64,000 bases of DNA from Xanthomarina sp035306605 (GTDB lineage Bacteria; Bacteroidota; Bacteroidia; Flavobacteriales; Flavobacteriaceae): assembly GCA_035306605.1 (NCBI GenBank), contig DATGNR010000004.1. One strand, 5' to 3'. How positions within the stretch are numbered: the first letter of the stretch is position 1; every line of letters starts with the position of its first letter. The position numbers were made by a program, and so were the translations under genes. This document shows positions 18,068-26,073 of the stretch, piece after piece. Below the pieces are notes generated by a model, which was given only the letters and a program-made list of their open reading frames with translations, was not told the origin of the DNA and ran no database searches.

Positions 18068-18472
18068 ATGTTAAAAGAATTTAAGGATTTTGCCATGAAA
18101 GGCAATTTAGTAGATATTGCTGTTGCTTTTGTAATGGGTGCTGCTTTCAATAAAGTTGTGGCTTCATTTACTGGAGGAATCGTTTCTCCATTAATTGGAT
18201 TGATTTTCCAAGCAGACTTTAAAGATTTAAAATACGTAATTACTGAAGGCGTTGTAAACGACGCTGGAGAAGTTGCTGGAGAAGTTGCGGTTCTATACGG
18301 TGATTTCTTAACCAATGTAATTGATTTTGTAATTGTTGCATTTGTTATGTTTATGGTTATAAAAGGAGTTAATAAAATGAAGAAGAAAGAGGAAGATGCT
18401 CCTGCAGCACCAGCTGGACCTTCTCAAGAAGATTTATTAGCTGAGATTAGAGATTTATTAAAAAAGCAATAA
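18068..18472 (+). CDS. mscL: Large-conductance mechanosensitive channel
   Basis: A 134-residue pentameric inner membrane channel that opens under osmotic downshock. EFKDFAMKGNLVDIAVAFVM is the amphipathic N-terminal helix and start of TM1, with the pore-lining GAAFNKVVASF. TM2 is VIDFVIVAFVMFMVIKGVNK. The C-terminal bundle helix ends EEDLLAEIRDLL-like (EDLLAEIRDLLKKQ). Length is normal. It has a clean terminator behind it, so it is probably a single-gene unit or the end of tdk-alr-mscL. Confidence 0.95.
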   Translation: MLKEFKDFAMKGNLVDIAVAFVMGAAFNKVVASFTGGIVSPLIGLIFQADFKDLKYVITEGVVNDAGEVAGEVAVLYGDFLTNVIDFVIVAFVMFMVIKGVNKMKKKEEDAPAAPAGPSQEDLLAEIRDLLKKQ

Positions 18473-18494
18473 ATTATTTTAATAAAAAAGGAAG

Positions 18495-18527
18495 CAGCTT
18501 CAATTTTTTTGAAGCTGTTTTTTTTTA
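18495..18527 (+). terminator. Terminator after mscL
   Basis: CAGCTTCAA at 18495-18503 pairs with TTGAAGCTG at 18509-18517 and is followed by a long T-run, 20 bases beyond the mscL stop. Confidence 0.85.
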
Positions 18528-18561
18528 TGCTTTTTTTAGAATGTTACCCTAAATTAATTTA

Positions 18562-18569
18562 TAAATTTG
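18562..18569 (+). promoter_or_regulatory. Putative -7 element for asd
   Basis: TAaaTTTG matches TAnnTTTG, 19 bases before the asd ATG and just after the mscL terminator. Confidence 0.6.
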
Positions 18570-18588
18570 CTTGTAAATTAAATAGGTC

Positions 18589-19578
18589 ATGAAAGTAGCA
18601 ATAGTAGGAGTAACAGGAATGGTTGGAGAGGTTATGTTGAAAGTTCTAGGAGAACGTCGCTTCCCAGTAACACAATTAATTCCAGTAGCTTCAGAGAAAT
18701 CTGTTGGGAAAATTATTTCCTTTCAAAATAAAGATTATAAAGTGGTTTCTTTGGAAACAGCTGTAGCTATGCAACCTGATATAGCTTTGTTTTCAGCAGG
18801 CGGATCCACTTCTTCAGAGTGGGCTCCAAGATTTGCTGAGGTTGGAACTACGGTTATTGATAATTCATCATTTTGGAGGATGGATAGAAGTAAAAAACTG
18901 ATCGTTCCAGAAATTAACGCCAACACACTTACTAAAGAAGATAAAATTATTGCCAGTCCAAACTGCTCAACCATACAAATGGTGATGGCTTTGGCTCCCC
19001 TTCATGAAAAATATAAAATCAAGCGTATTGTTGTTTCTACCTATCAATCTATTTCAGGTACAGGGGTAAAAGCTATCAAGCAGTTGGAAAACGAACTGGC
19101 TGGAATAAAGGGAGAAATGGCTTATCCATATCCAATTCATAAAAATGCATTACCTCATTGCGATGTGTTTTTGGACAATGGTTATACTAAAGAAGAAATG
19201 AAATTAGTTCAAGAAACCCAAAAAATCTTGGACGATAGAACGATTGCTGTTACCGCAACCGCTGTGCGAATTCCAACTTCTGGAGGACATAGCGAAGCGG
19301 TAAACGTGGAATTTGAAAACAATTTTGAAGTATCCGATATACGTATAATTTTAAATAATACCCCTGGGGTTGTAGTCCAAGATAATGTGGAGGTTAACAC
19401 CTATCCTATGCCAATTTACGCAAATGGGAAAGACGATGTTTTTGTTGGGAGAATTCGTAGAGACGAATCGCAACCAAACACCTTAAATTTATGGATTGTT
19501 AGTGACAACCTTAGAAAAGGAGCAGCTACAAATACAGTTCAAATAGCGGAATATTTGATTGCTAATAAGCTTATTTAA
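18589..19578 (+). CDS. asd: Aspartate-semialdehyde dehydrogenase
   Basis: A 329-residue NADPH enzyme that reduces aspartyl phosphate to the semialdehyde on the way to lysine, diaminopimelate, threonine and methionine. The dinucleotide motif is VGVTGMVGEVML near 6-17. The catalytic cysteine is in ASPNCSTIQM near 126, and the catalytic histidine in SGGHSEAVNVE near 233. RIRRDESQPNTLNLWIVSDN near the end is typical of the bacterial family. Length matches. It is flanked by an upstream promoter and a downstream hairpin. Confidence 0.95.
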   Translation: MKVAIVGVTGMVGEVMLKVLGERRFPVTQLIPVASEKSVGKIISFQNKDYKVVSLETAVAMQPDIALFSAGGSTSSEWAPRFAEVGTTVIDNSSFWRMDRSKKLIVPEINANTLTKEDKIIASPNCSTIQMVMALAPLHEKYKIKRIVVSTYQSISGTGVKAIKQLENELAGIKGEMAYPYPIHKNALPHCDVFLDNGYTKEEMKLVQETQKILDDRTIAVTATAVRIPTSGGHSEAVNVEFENNFEVSDIRIILNNTPGVVVQDNVEVNTYPMPIYANGKDDVFVGRIRRDESQPNTLNLWIVSDNLRKGAATNTVQIAEYLIANKLI

Positions 19579-19592
19579 TAAATGCGACTTAA

Positions 19593-19635
19593 GTAAAAAA
19601 GTCATGTTTCTTTAAATGAAGGAACATGACTTTAA
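19593..19635. terminator. Terminator between convergent asd and lipoprotein genes
   Basis: AAGTCATGTTTCTT at 19599-19612 pairs with AAGGAACATGACTT at 19619-19632 (one G-T pair). The A-run before it makes a long T-run on the minus strand, so it mainly serves the lipoprotein gene; the plus-strand T-run is short. Confidence 0.75.
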
Positions 19636-19668
19636 GAACTTAAAAAAATTAACACTTATTCTATAAGT

Positions 19669-20619
19669 TTACCACTGTTTTTGTGTGGTGCTTAGACCTT
19701 GATAAAGGAACACAGCATTTATACCCGTGCTCGGTAAAGTATTAGAATCATTAATAGATGTTGAAGAGTTGTAATAATTATACGATGTTCCAGAAATAGA
19801 TTTTATACGCATGGTTTGGGACTGATAGATACCCAAGAATCCAGTATTTGTTGTTTGAGAATGACTTCCTTTTAAAACCATATAATTTTCTCCAATTATA
19901 GATGGTGGTAATGTGCCTCCAAGATCCATATATCCATCGGAAATGCTGGTGTTAGACTGTTTAGCCTTATTTGTAGTAACACCCAAATTAGAAGTATAAT
20001 ATTTAAAAGCAAAAACATAACTGTTATTTGGAATAGTCATCCCATTATTAATTGCTCCTGTAAAGGCTAAACTACTATCAGAACTAGTTTCTGATGAATC
20101 ATATTCTGTATCACTAGTAGCTACCTTCGTAACGTTATTTAAACTAAATGCAAGTGTATTATATTCTGCAGCAGTAATAGAAATCCATTTTCCATCTGCT
20201 GCAGCTAAATAATTTCCTTTAGAAGTGGATAAAAAGGATGCTATATCGTCTAAATCGTTAAGATTAATAGTAGCCGTGGCACTAGTTGTGGAATTTAAAT
20301 CAGCAATAGAAATTGTTGCACTGATAACGGGGTTGGTTTCAAAATCGAATAAAGTAGCATTAGCAACTTTTAATTCTCCGGTACTTGGGTTAATACCTAA
20401 TGCGCCAGCGGGAGTTTGAAAGCTTATGCTAAAACTCAAGATGTTTTTGCTTACTGCTTGAATAGTTCCAACAACGGCTCCATCATTGGGGTTTTCATCA
20501 AAATTTGTTACTAAATTTTTTACATGTATTCCCTTGCTTTCTCCAGAATCATCGTTGCTACTACAATTATAAAGGCTCAAAAGAAAAATTGAGATAATTA
20601 AGAATCTTAATACTTTCAT
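19669..20619 (-). CDS. Lipoprotein with a cadherin-like repeat
   Basis: A 316-residue predicted surface lipoprotein. The lipobox ends at Cys19 (LLSLYNC), and the following SSNDDSGES is acidic, as in the surface-export signal of Bacteroidota lipoproteins. About 35-125 resembles a cadherin repeat: FDENPNDGAVVGTI, then LGINPSTGELKVANATLFDF and ISIADLNSTTSATATINLND. The rest (about 130-316) is Ser/Thr/Asn-rich beta protein I do not recognise. I use ATG 20619; the longer upstream reading would bury the signal peptide. Ligand unknown. Confidence 0.8.
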   Translation of the reverse strand: MKVLRFLIISIFLLSLYNCSSNDDSGESKGIHVKNLVTNFDENPNDGAVVGTIQAVSKNILSFSISFQTPAGALGINPSTGELKVANATLFDFETNPVISATISIADLNSTTSATATINLNDLDDIASFLSTSKGNYLAAADGKWISITAAEYNTLAFSLNNVTKVATSDTEYDSSETSSDSSLAFTGAINNGMTIPNNSYVFAFKYYTSNLGVTTNKAKQSNTSISDGYMDLGGTLPPSIIGENYMVLKGSHSQTTNTGFLGIYQSQTMRIKSISGTSYNYYNSSTSINDSNTLPSTGINAVFLYQGLSTTQKQW

Positions 20620-20718
20620 GGTATTTTGGTTAAATTGTTCATGTTTTAATAGATATATTTTAGAAAGGTTAACCCTTTGAAGAAAAGTATATAAATTGGA
20701 AGATGAATTAAAATGAAT

Positions 20719-20758
20719 AACCTTGCCTAAACAATTAAAACTGTTTGAAAACAAGGTT
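20719..20758 (-). terminator. Possible terminator after the AlbA_2 gene
   Basis: AACCTTG at 20719-20725 pairs with CAAGGTT at 20752-20758, and an inner TAAACA/TGTTTGA pairing extends it. On the minus strand it lies between the AlbA_2 stop and the lipoprotein start. The T-run is weak. Confidence 0.35.
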
Positions 20759-20872
20759 GTTGTGATAATTAAAAGCCTGCCGTAGTAAGCAATTTCGAAA
20801 TGCCTTAAAAAATCAAAAATGCTGCTTTGTCGGAATTACTGTATAGTTGGTATTGTTTTAGAAGATTTTGAA

Positions 20873-22006
20873 TTAACTATAAGCCACTTTTCTTAAAATC
20901 CGAACCGCTTCTTTATAACGTTGGTAGCTTTCTTTACTATAAGCTTTTAAATAGGGTTTGGCCTCATTTAATTTGTCAATAGCTTCATGAAACAGATTGA
21001 AATAGCAGATAAGATAGGTCGCAGGTAGATTTTTTAAGTCCTGTTCCTCGTTCTTAGTTAATTTCAGTCCTTTTTTTAATTTTTCCAAAAGCGTGTTGTT
21101 GGCATTGTAAATATGATAAAGTGTTTTTATTTCAAATTGTGGCGCTTCAAAAATTAGGGTGGATTCTATTTGATAGTTCATATTGTTGGAAAAATGAATA
21201 ATGGTTTCTTCTAAAGGATAATATTTATAAGAATTTTGAAACCCCAAACGCACATATTCAATAATTTTAAAGGAATCGTCGTCGTAATAAATAGATACTT
21301 CATCTAAAGTAGAATAAAACAGACGTACTTGTTCGTTTATTAGTTTGATATCAACACGTGAGTAAAAAACCTCGTCTTTAACCTGCTTTTTTTGTCCAGA
21401 CCAACATAGAACGAAGTACTCTTTAAAGACTTTGTATTGTGGATTAAAATCTTTTCTCGTATTGAAAAAATCAAAAACACTGTCTAAAGTGTGCTCTGTA
21501 TTGTTTTGTGAATTACTTTCAATAGCGGCCACTATACTGGAATTAACATCCTTTACTTCAGTGTCGAATATTTTAGGCATGCTGATGCTTCCATCCCTAA
21601 AAAACACCGAGCCTCCATAATACTTCCAGATGTTTTTTCGAAGTGAGGTGAGTTTCTCAATAGATCTTATAGTTACAAGTCCTACAACTTTATCGTCTGG
21701 TAAGTGCGGAAACGGGATGTTTTCATACTGCACAAGAGGCGGGTTGGATAAATAAGCATTGATGAGGTTTTGAATTTTACTATCGTCAAAAAAATCAACT
21801 CCAATAATATGGTTGTCCTCATCTTCAACCCCAATAACTATATAAGAATTATTTTTTGGGTTGCTGTTGGCAAGTGCACAAACATGTTTCAAAAACTTTG
21901 CCTTTCCTTCTTTTTGTCCAATATCAATCTCACGCTTTTTATCATAAAAGCTATTCTCATCGTTGTGAGCCAATAGGTTTTTTATGAGTAAGCGTTTGTT
22001 AATCAT
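20873..22006 (-). CDS. AlbA_2 (Schlafen-type) domain protein
   Basis: A 377-residue protein with an N-terminal AlbA_2 domain: the region about 25-115 has REIDIGQKEGKAKFLKHVCA, LANSNPKNNSYIVIGVED and later PDDKVVGLVTI, the usual core (predicted nucleic-acid or nucleotide binding). The C-terminal 230 residues have no helicase or winged-helix motif I recognise, and are helical and Tyr/Leu-rich. It stands alone between an SDR gene 28 bases upstream and a lipoprotein. Such proteins are often labelled ATP-binding or transcriptional regulator without proof; a defence role is possible but not shown. Confidence 0.75.
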   Translation of the reverse strand: MINKRLLIKNLLAHNDENSFYDKKREIDIGQKEGKAKFLKHVCALANSNPKNNSYIVIGVEDEDNHIIGVDFFDDSKIQNLINAYLSNPPLVQYENIPFPHLPDDKVVGLVTIRSIEKLTSLRKNIWKYYGGSVFFRDGSISMPKIFDTEVKDVNSSIVAAIESNSQNNTEHTLDSVFDFFNTRKDFNPQYKVFKEYFVLCWSGQKKQVKDEVFYSRVDIKLINEQVRLFYSTLDEVSIYYDDDSFKIIEYVRLGFQNSYKYYPLEETIIHFSNNMNYQIESTLIFEAPQFEIKTLYHIYNANNTLLEKLKKGLKLTKNEEQDLKNLPATYLICYFNLFHEAIDKLNEAKPYLKAYSKESYQRYKEAVRILRKVAYS

Positions 22007-22034
22007 AACAGTTTCTTGTAAAGGCAGGGGCTTA

Positions 22035-22790
22035 TTAATTAAATTCCTTTTTTACTATAGTCGATGAAGCTTGAGCGGTTGGAAACACCAATAAATCTGC
22101 AATATTCACATGCGAAGGTCTGCTAATAGTAAAATATATAATTTCGGCTATATCCTGTGGTTGTAGTGCTTGATATCCTTTATAAACATTGTCGGCTTGG
22201 CTAGCACCTTTAAAGCGAACTTGAGAGAACTCGGTTTCAACCAACCCCGGATTTATAGCACTTACCTTTATACCAAATTCGTTTAAATCAATTCGCATTC
22301 CCTCGGTAATGGCAAGTACAGCATGTTTGCTAGCGCAATACACATTTCCTTTCGGATACACTTCTTTTCCAGCCGAGGAACCAATATTGATTATATGTCC
22401 AGTTTTGCGTTCTGTCATTTGAGGAATTACGGCTTTGCTTACATATAATAGGCCTTTCACATTAATATCCATCATGGCATCCCAATCTTCTAAATTTCCA
22501 GTTTGAACTGGATCTAAACCATGAGCATTTCCAGCATTGTTTATTAAAATGTCGATGTCTTTAAAATCTGCTGGTAATGAAGCTATGGCTTCCATAACAG
22601 CTTGCTTGTCTCGAACATCAAAATTTAATATTTGGACATCCGTTTGTTTACTTAAAGCTTTTTGTATGATTTGTAAACGCTCTAGTCGTCTTCCGCAAAG
22701 GATTAATCGAATACCGTATTTGGCAAATTCATGGGCGGTAGCTCGGCCAATTCCACTTGTAGCTCCAGTTATTAAGGCAGTTTTTTTCAT
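22035..22790 (-). CDS. SDR family NAD(P)-dependent oxidoreductase
   Basis: A 251-residue classical short-chain dehydrogenase. The cofactor motif is TGATSGIGRATA at 8-19, with Arg in LILCGRRLERLQ suggesting NADP preference. NNAGNAHG follows, then the catalytic Ser in INIGSSAGKE near 138 and the YxxxK pair in YCASKHAV near 151-155. The sequence is close to the YdfG type that oxidises 3-hydroxy acids such as serine, but the substrate is not proven. It is likely co-transcribed with the AlbA_2 gene 28 bases downstream. Confidence 0.9.
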   Translation of the reverse strand: MKKTALITGATSGIGRATAHEFAKYGIRLILCGRRLERLQIIQKALSKQTDVQILNFDVRDKQAVMEAIASLPADFKDIDILINNAGNAHGLDPVQTGNLEDWDAMMDINVKGLLYVSKAVIPQMTERKTGHIINIGSSAGKEVYPKGNVYCASKHAVLAITEGMRIDLNEFGIKVSAINPGLVETEFSQVRFKGASQADNVYKGYQALQPQDIAEIIYFTISRPSHVNIADLLVFPTAQASSTIVKKEFN

Positions 22791-23133
22791 ATGTACTATC
22801 CACTAAGGGAAAAATTCTTTCTAATTATTATTCGGTTTAGTAATTTATCTATAAAAATACTTATTCATGCTTAAATATTATAAGTATATATTAAATAATT
22901 ATTCTAGATAGGAGTGTCATGAAGTAGATTGTAATTTATAGATAGAAACCTTTAACAAAACTTTATCTATTTAAGAGGCGACCCTCTTGTTATCTGTAAA
23001 ACAACTGGTTGTGTTGTTTTAAAAGCCAGATTAGTTGACTTTTATCCTTAATTGAGGTAGGTTTTGGATTATGTAAAAATCTAGAGGGTGTTAATGAAAC
23101 GTATATGATAATGAACCCATAAAACACATTTAT
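22791..23133. other. 343-base AT-rich intergenic region with two small hairpins
   Basis: No reading frame of useful length. Two perfect short inverted repeats stand out: AAGAGG-CGAC-CCTCTT at 22973-22988, and AAAACAAC with GTTGTTTT at 22998-23020. Neither is followed by a T-run. They lie in the long leader of the DUF4382 lipoprotein gene, so they could be leader structure or operators; nothing here decides. Confidence 0.4.
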
Positions 23134-23946
23134 ATGAAATCAGGAAAAAAGATTAAAATTTTTATTTTATCAATACTAGCGATTACATTCTTTAATTGTA
23201 GCGATAATGACGACAATAACAGTTCAGTAGAAGGAACATCTAAAATATCAGTTAAATTAATGGATAATCCTGGAGATTATGACCATGTTTTTATTGATGT
23301 TGTTGATGTTAAAGTTAAGGTTAACGATGCAAATGATGACGAAAATGGTTGGGTAAGTTTAAACGCAATTAATACAGGTGTTTACGATTTATTAGAGCTA
23401 ACAGGTGGAATAAACGTACTACTTGTGGACGATTTCCAAATTCCTTCGGGAACCTTAAATCAAATTAGATTAGTGCTTGGAGAGAACAACACGATTGTTA
23501 TGGATGGAGTTACTTATCCGTTGAACACACCAAGTGCGCAGCAATCTGGTTTAAAAATTAAAGTAAACGAAACATTAGTTCCTAATATCCATTACACATT
23601 TTTGTTGGACTTTGATGTAGATGAGTCTATTGTGGTAGCAGGAAATTCAGGAAACATAAATTTAAAACCTGTTATTAGAGCAAGTGTTGAAGCTAATTCC
23701 GGTGCTTTAAGCGGTACAGTTACTCCAGCAGATTATCAAACGGAAGTAACAGTTAGTAATGGACTTGTAACAGCTTCAGCATATACAGATGCTACTGGAA
23801 AATTTACTGTAGTAGGTTTGCCTGAAGGAATGTATACTGTTGTAGTAACTCCAGATCCTGCTTCAACTTATGAAGGATTAATTATTGAAGACGTTGAAAT
23901 TTCCGTTGGACAAACTTTAGACTTAGGAGTCATTACTTTGAATTAG
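23134..23946 (+). CDS. DUF4382 domain lipoprotein with a C-terminal beta-sandwich
   Basis: A 270-residue lipoprotein. The lipobox ends at Cys22 (AITFFNC), followed by acidic SDNDDNNSS, the pattern linked to surface export. About 35-190 is DUF4382: KISVKLMDNPGDYDHVFIDV, then GVYDLLELTGG and SGTLNQIRLVLGENN are its hallmarks. About 195-270 looks like a carboxypeptidase regulatory-like fold (ALSGTVTPADYQTEVTVSNG, FTVVGLPEGMYTVVVTPDP). Role unknown. It stands alone with a strong terminator behind it and a long leader in front. Confidence 0.88.
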   Translation: MKSGKKIKIFILSILAITFFNCSDNDDNNSSVEGTSKISVKLMDNPGDYDHVFIDVVDVKVKVNDANDDENGWVSLNAINTGVYDLLELTGGINVLLVDDFQIPSGTLNQIRLVLGENNTIVMDGVTYPLNTPSAQQSGLKIKVNETLVPNIHYTFLLDFDVDESIVVAGNSGNINLKPVIRASVEANSGALSGTVTPADYQTEVTVSNGLVTASAYTDATGKFTVVGLPEGMYTVVVTPDPASTYEGLIIEDVEISVGQTLDLGVITLN

Positions 23947-23972
23947 AAAAACGGTTTTTTTAAATATTTGTT

Positions 23973-24006
23973 AAAAGAGCGGCACTATTAGTGCCGCTCT
24001 TTTATT
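23973..24006 (+). terminator. Terminator after the DUF4382 gene
   Basis: AAAAGAGCGGCAC at 23973-23985 pairs perfectly with GTGCCGCTCTTTT at 23991-24003 around a five-base loop; it is among the strongest terminators in the window. Confidence 0.9.
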
Positions 24007-24102
24007 TTTAACCAATTATTAACAGCAATCAAGCAAAAATTTTAACAATTTGCATCACTTGAAAAAGGATATGATTTTTCGAGCCGTAAAAAAAATAAAA
24101 TA

Positions 24103-25104
24103 ATGGAAGATACCAGTACAATTGATATTAAGTCAATTAACGAGAAGATTGAAAAAGAAAGTGCTTTTGTTGATTTACTTACTTTAGAAATGAATAAAGT
24201 AATCATAGGCCAAAAACACATGGTTGAAAGATTGCTTATTGGTTTGCTTGGTCAAGGACATATTTTATTAGAAGGTGTACCTGGATTGGCAAAAACTTTA
24301 GCTATTAATACACTTGCTCAGGCTGTTCACGGTAGTTTTAGTAGAATCCAGTTTACTCCAGATTTATTGCCAGCCGACGTAACAGGAACCTTAATCTACA
24401 ACATGAAGCAAAACGACTTCACTATTAAAAAAGGACCTATTTTCGCAAATTTCGTGCTAGCTGATGAGATTAACAGAGCGCCTGCAAAAGTACAGTCGGC
24501 GTTATTGGAGGCCATGCAAGAAAAACAAATAACTATTGGTGATGAAACTTTTGTTTTAGATAAGCCGTTTTTGGTAATGGCCACCATGAACCCAGTGGAG
24601 CAGGAAGGAACATATCCGTTGCCAGAAGCTCAAGTGGACCGTTTTATGCTGAAAACAGTTATAGAATATCCAAAACTAGAGGATGAACAATTAATTGTTA
24701 GAGCCAATTTAAAAGGCGCTTACGAAAAAGTAAATCCTGTGGTTTCAGTAGAGCAAATTTTAAATGCTCAAAAAGTCGTTCGTGAAGTGTATATGGACGA
24801 AAAAATTGAAAAATATATCTTGGATATTGTCTTTGCTACACGTTTTCCAGAAAAATATAATCTTGCCGAATTAAAACCTTTAATTTCTTTTGGGGCCTCA
24901 CCGCGTGGAAGTATTAACATGGCAACAGCCGCTAAATGTTACGCCTTTATTAAACGTCGTGGGTATGTAATTCCAGAAGATGTTCGTGCAGTGGTTTACG
25001 ATGTGCTTCGCCATAGAATTGGAATTACTTACGAAGCTGAAGCAGAAAACATAACCTCTGTGGATATCATCAACAAAATTGTAAATCAGATTGAGGTACC
25101 GTAA
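24103..25104 (+). CDS. MoxR family AAA+ ATPase of the Bat operon
   Basis: A 333-residue AAA+ ATPase that acts as a chaperone for VWA proteins. Walker A is EGVPGLAKT near 58-66, Walker B VLADEINRAP near 117-126, sensor 1 MATMNPVEQEG near 164, and the arginine-finger region EAQVDRFMLK. It is the first gene of the aerotolerance operon: seven genes for VWA and TPR proteins follow on the same strand. In other bacteria MoxR works with DUF58 and Bat proteins at the inner membrane; here that is by position and family. Confidence 0.92.
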   Translation: MEDTSTIDIKSINEKIEKESAFVDLLTLEMNKVIIGQKHMVERLLIGLLGQGHILLEGVPGLAKTLAINTLAQAVHGSFSRIQFTPDLLPADVTGTLIYNMKQNDFTIKKGPIFANFVLADEINRAPAKVQSALLEAMQEKQITIGDETFVLDKPFLVMATMNPVEQEGTYPLPEAQVDRFMLKTVIEYPKLEDEQLIVRANLKGAYEKVNPVVSVEQILNAQKVVREVYMDEKIEKYILDIVFATRFPEKYNLAELKPLISFGASPRGSINMATAAKCYAFIKRRGYVIPEDVRAVVYDVLRHRIGITYEAEAENITSVDIINKIVNQIEVP

Positions 25105-25192
25105 TTAAGTTCCCTGTATTCAGTGGTAAATTATCGGTTTGCTTCCATCTGAATACTTAAAAACTTAATGCTGTTAACTGTTTACTGATACA

Positions 25193-26059
25193 ATGGATAC
25201 TAAAGAATTACTAAAAAAAGTACGTAAAATTGAGATCAAGACACGCCGTTTGTCTGATCATATTTTTGGAGGAGAATACCATTCTACCTTCAAAGGGCGT
25301 GGTATGACTTTTTCTGAAGTAAGAAAGTATCAATACGGTGATGATGTTAGAAATATTGATTGGAACGTCACCGCTAGGTACAGTGAACCTCATATTAAAG
25401 TTTTCGAAGAAGAGCGCGAGCTAACCATGATGCTTGTGGTAGATGTTTCGGGTTCTGGATTCTTTGGGACACAAGACCAATTTAAAAATGAAATTGTTAC
25501 TGAAATTGCGGCTACCTTGGCATTTTCAGCTACTCAAAATAATGATAAAATAGGCTTGATTCTATTTTCAGATAAGATAGAATTATATATTCCACCTAAA
25601 AAAGGACGCTCGCACGTACTACGTATTATTCGCGAGTTAATTGAATTTAAGCCTCAAAGTAAAAAAACGGATATTGCTCAAGCTTTAAAATTCTTGTCCA
25701 ACGTAATGAAGAAAAAGGCCATTGTGTTCCTTTTAAGCGATTTTATAGCTGACGATTATAAGCAAACCTTGAAAATTGTTGCAGGAAGACACGACCTTAC
25801 AGGAATTAGAGTATACGACAAAAGTGAAGAAGCAATTCCTAATTTAGGAGTGGTACAAATGCAAGATGGAGAAACTGGCGAGTCTATTCTGGTAAACACA
25901 TCGTCAAAATCTGTTAGACAGAATTACAGCAAATTCTATCAAGAGAAAGTGGCATATTTTAAAGATAGTTTCAGTAAATCTGGAGCAGGTTCCTTAGATT
26001 GTCGCGTAGACGAAAGTTATGTTAGAAAGCTATTGGGATATTTTAAAAGAAGAAGCTAA
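25193..26059 (+). CDS. DUF58 domain protein
   Basis: A 288-residue protein with the DUF58 signature near 35-65 (GRGMTFSEVRKYQYGDDVRN, then IDWNVTARYSEPHIK), followed by a VWA-like domain with the metal site DVSGSGFFGT near 84 and later FLLSDFIADD. No signal peptide or helix, so it is cytosolic. DUF58 proteins are usual partners of MoxR ATPases, as here, with 88 bases between the two genes. The start is the only fitting ATG. Confidence 0.9.
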   Translation: MDTKELLKKVRKIEIKTRRLSDHIFGGEYHSTFKGRGMTFSEVRKYQYGDDVRNIDWNVTARYSEPHIKVFEEERELTMMLVVDVSGSGFFGTQDQFKNEIVTEIAATLAFSATQNNDKIGLILFSDKIELYIPPKKGRSHVLRIIRELIEFKPQSKKTDIAQALKFLSNVMKKKAIVFLLSDFIADDYKQTLKIVAGRHDLTGIRVYDKSEEAIPNLGVVQMQDGETGESILVNTSSKSVRQNYSKFYQEKVAYFKDSFSKSGAGSLDCRVDESYVRKLLGYFKRRS

Positions 26060-26073
26060 AAGATTAACGATTT

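Noticed and set aside
20792..20801. Perfect palindrome ATTTCGAAAT after the AlbA_2 gene
   Set aside because: Ten bases, no partner copy seen and downstream of a gene; not enough for an operator call.
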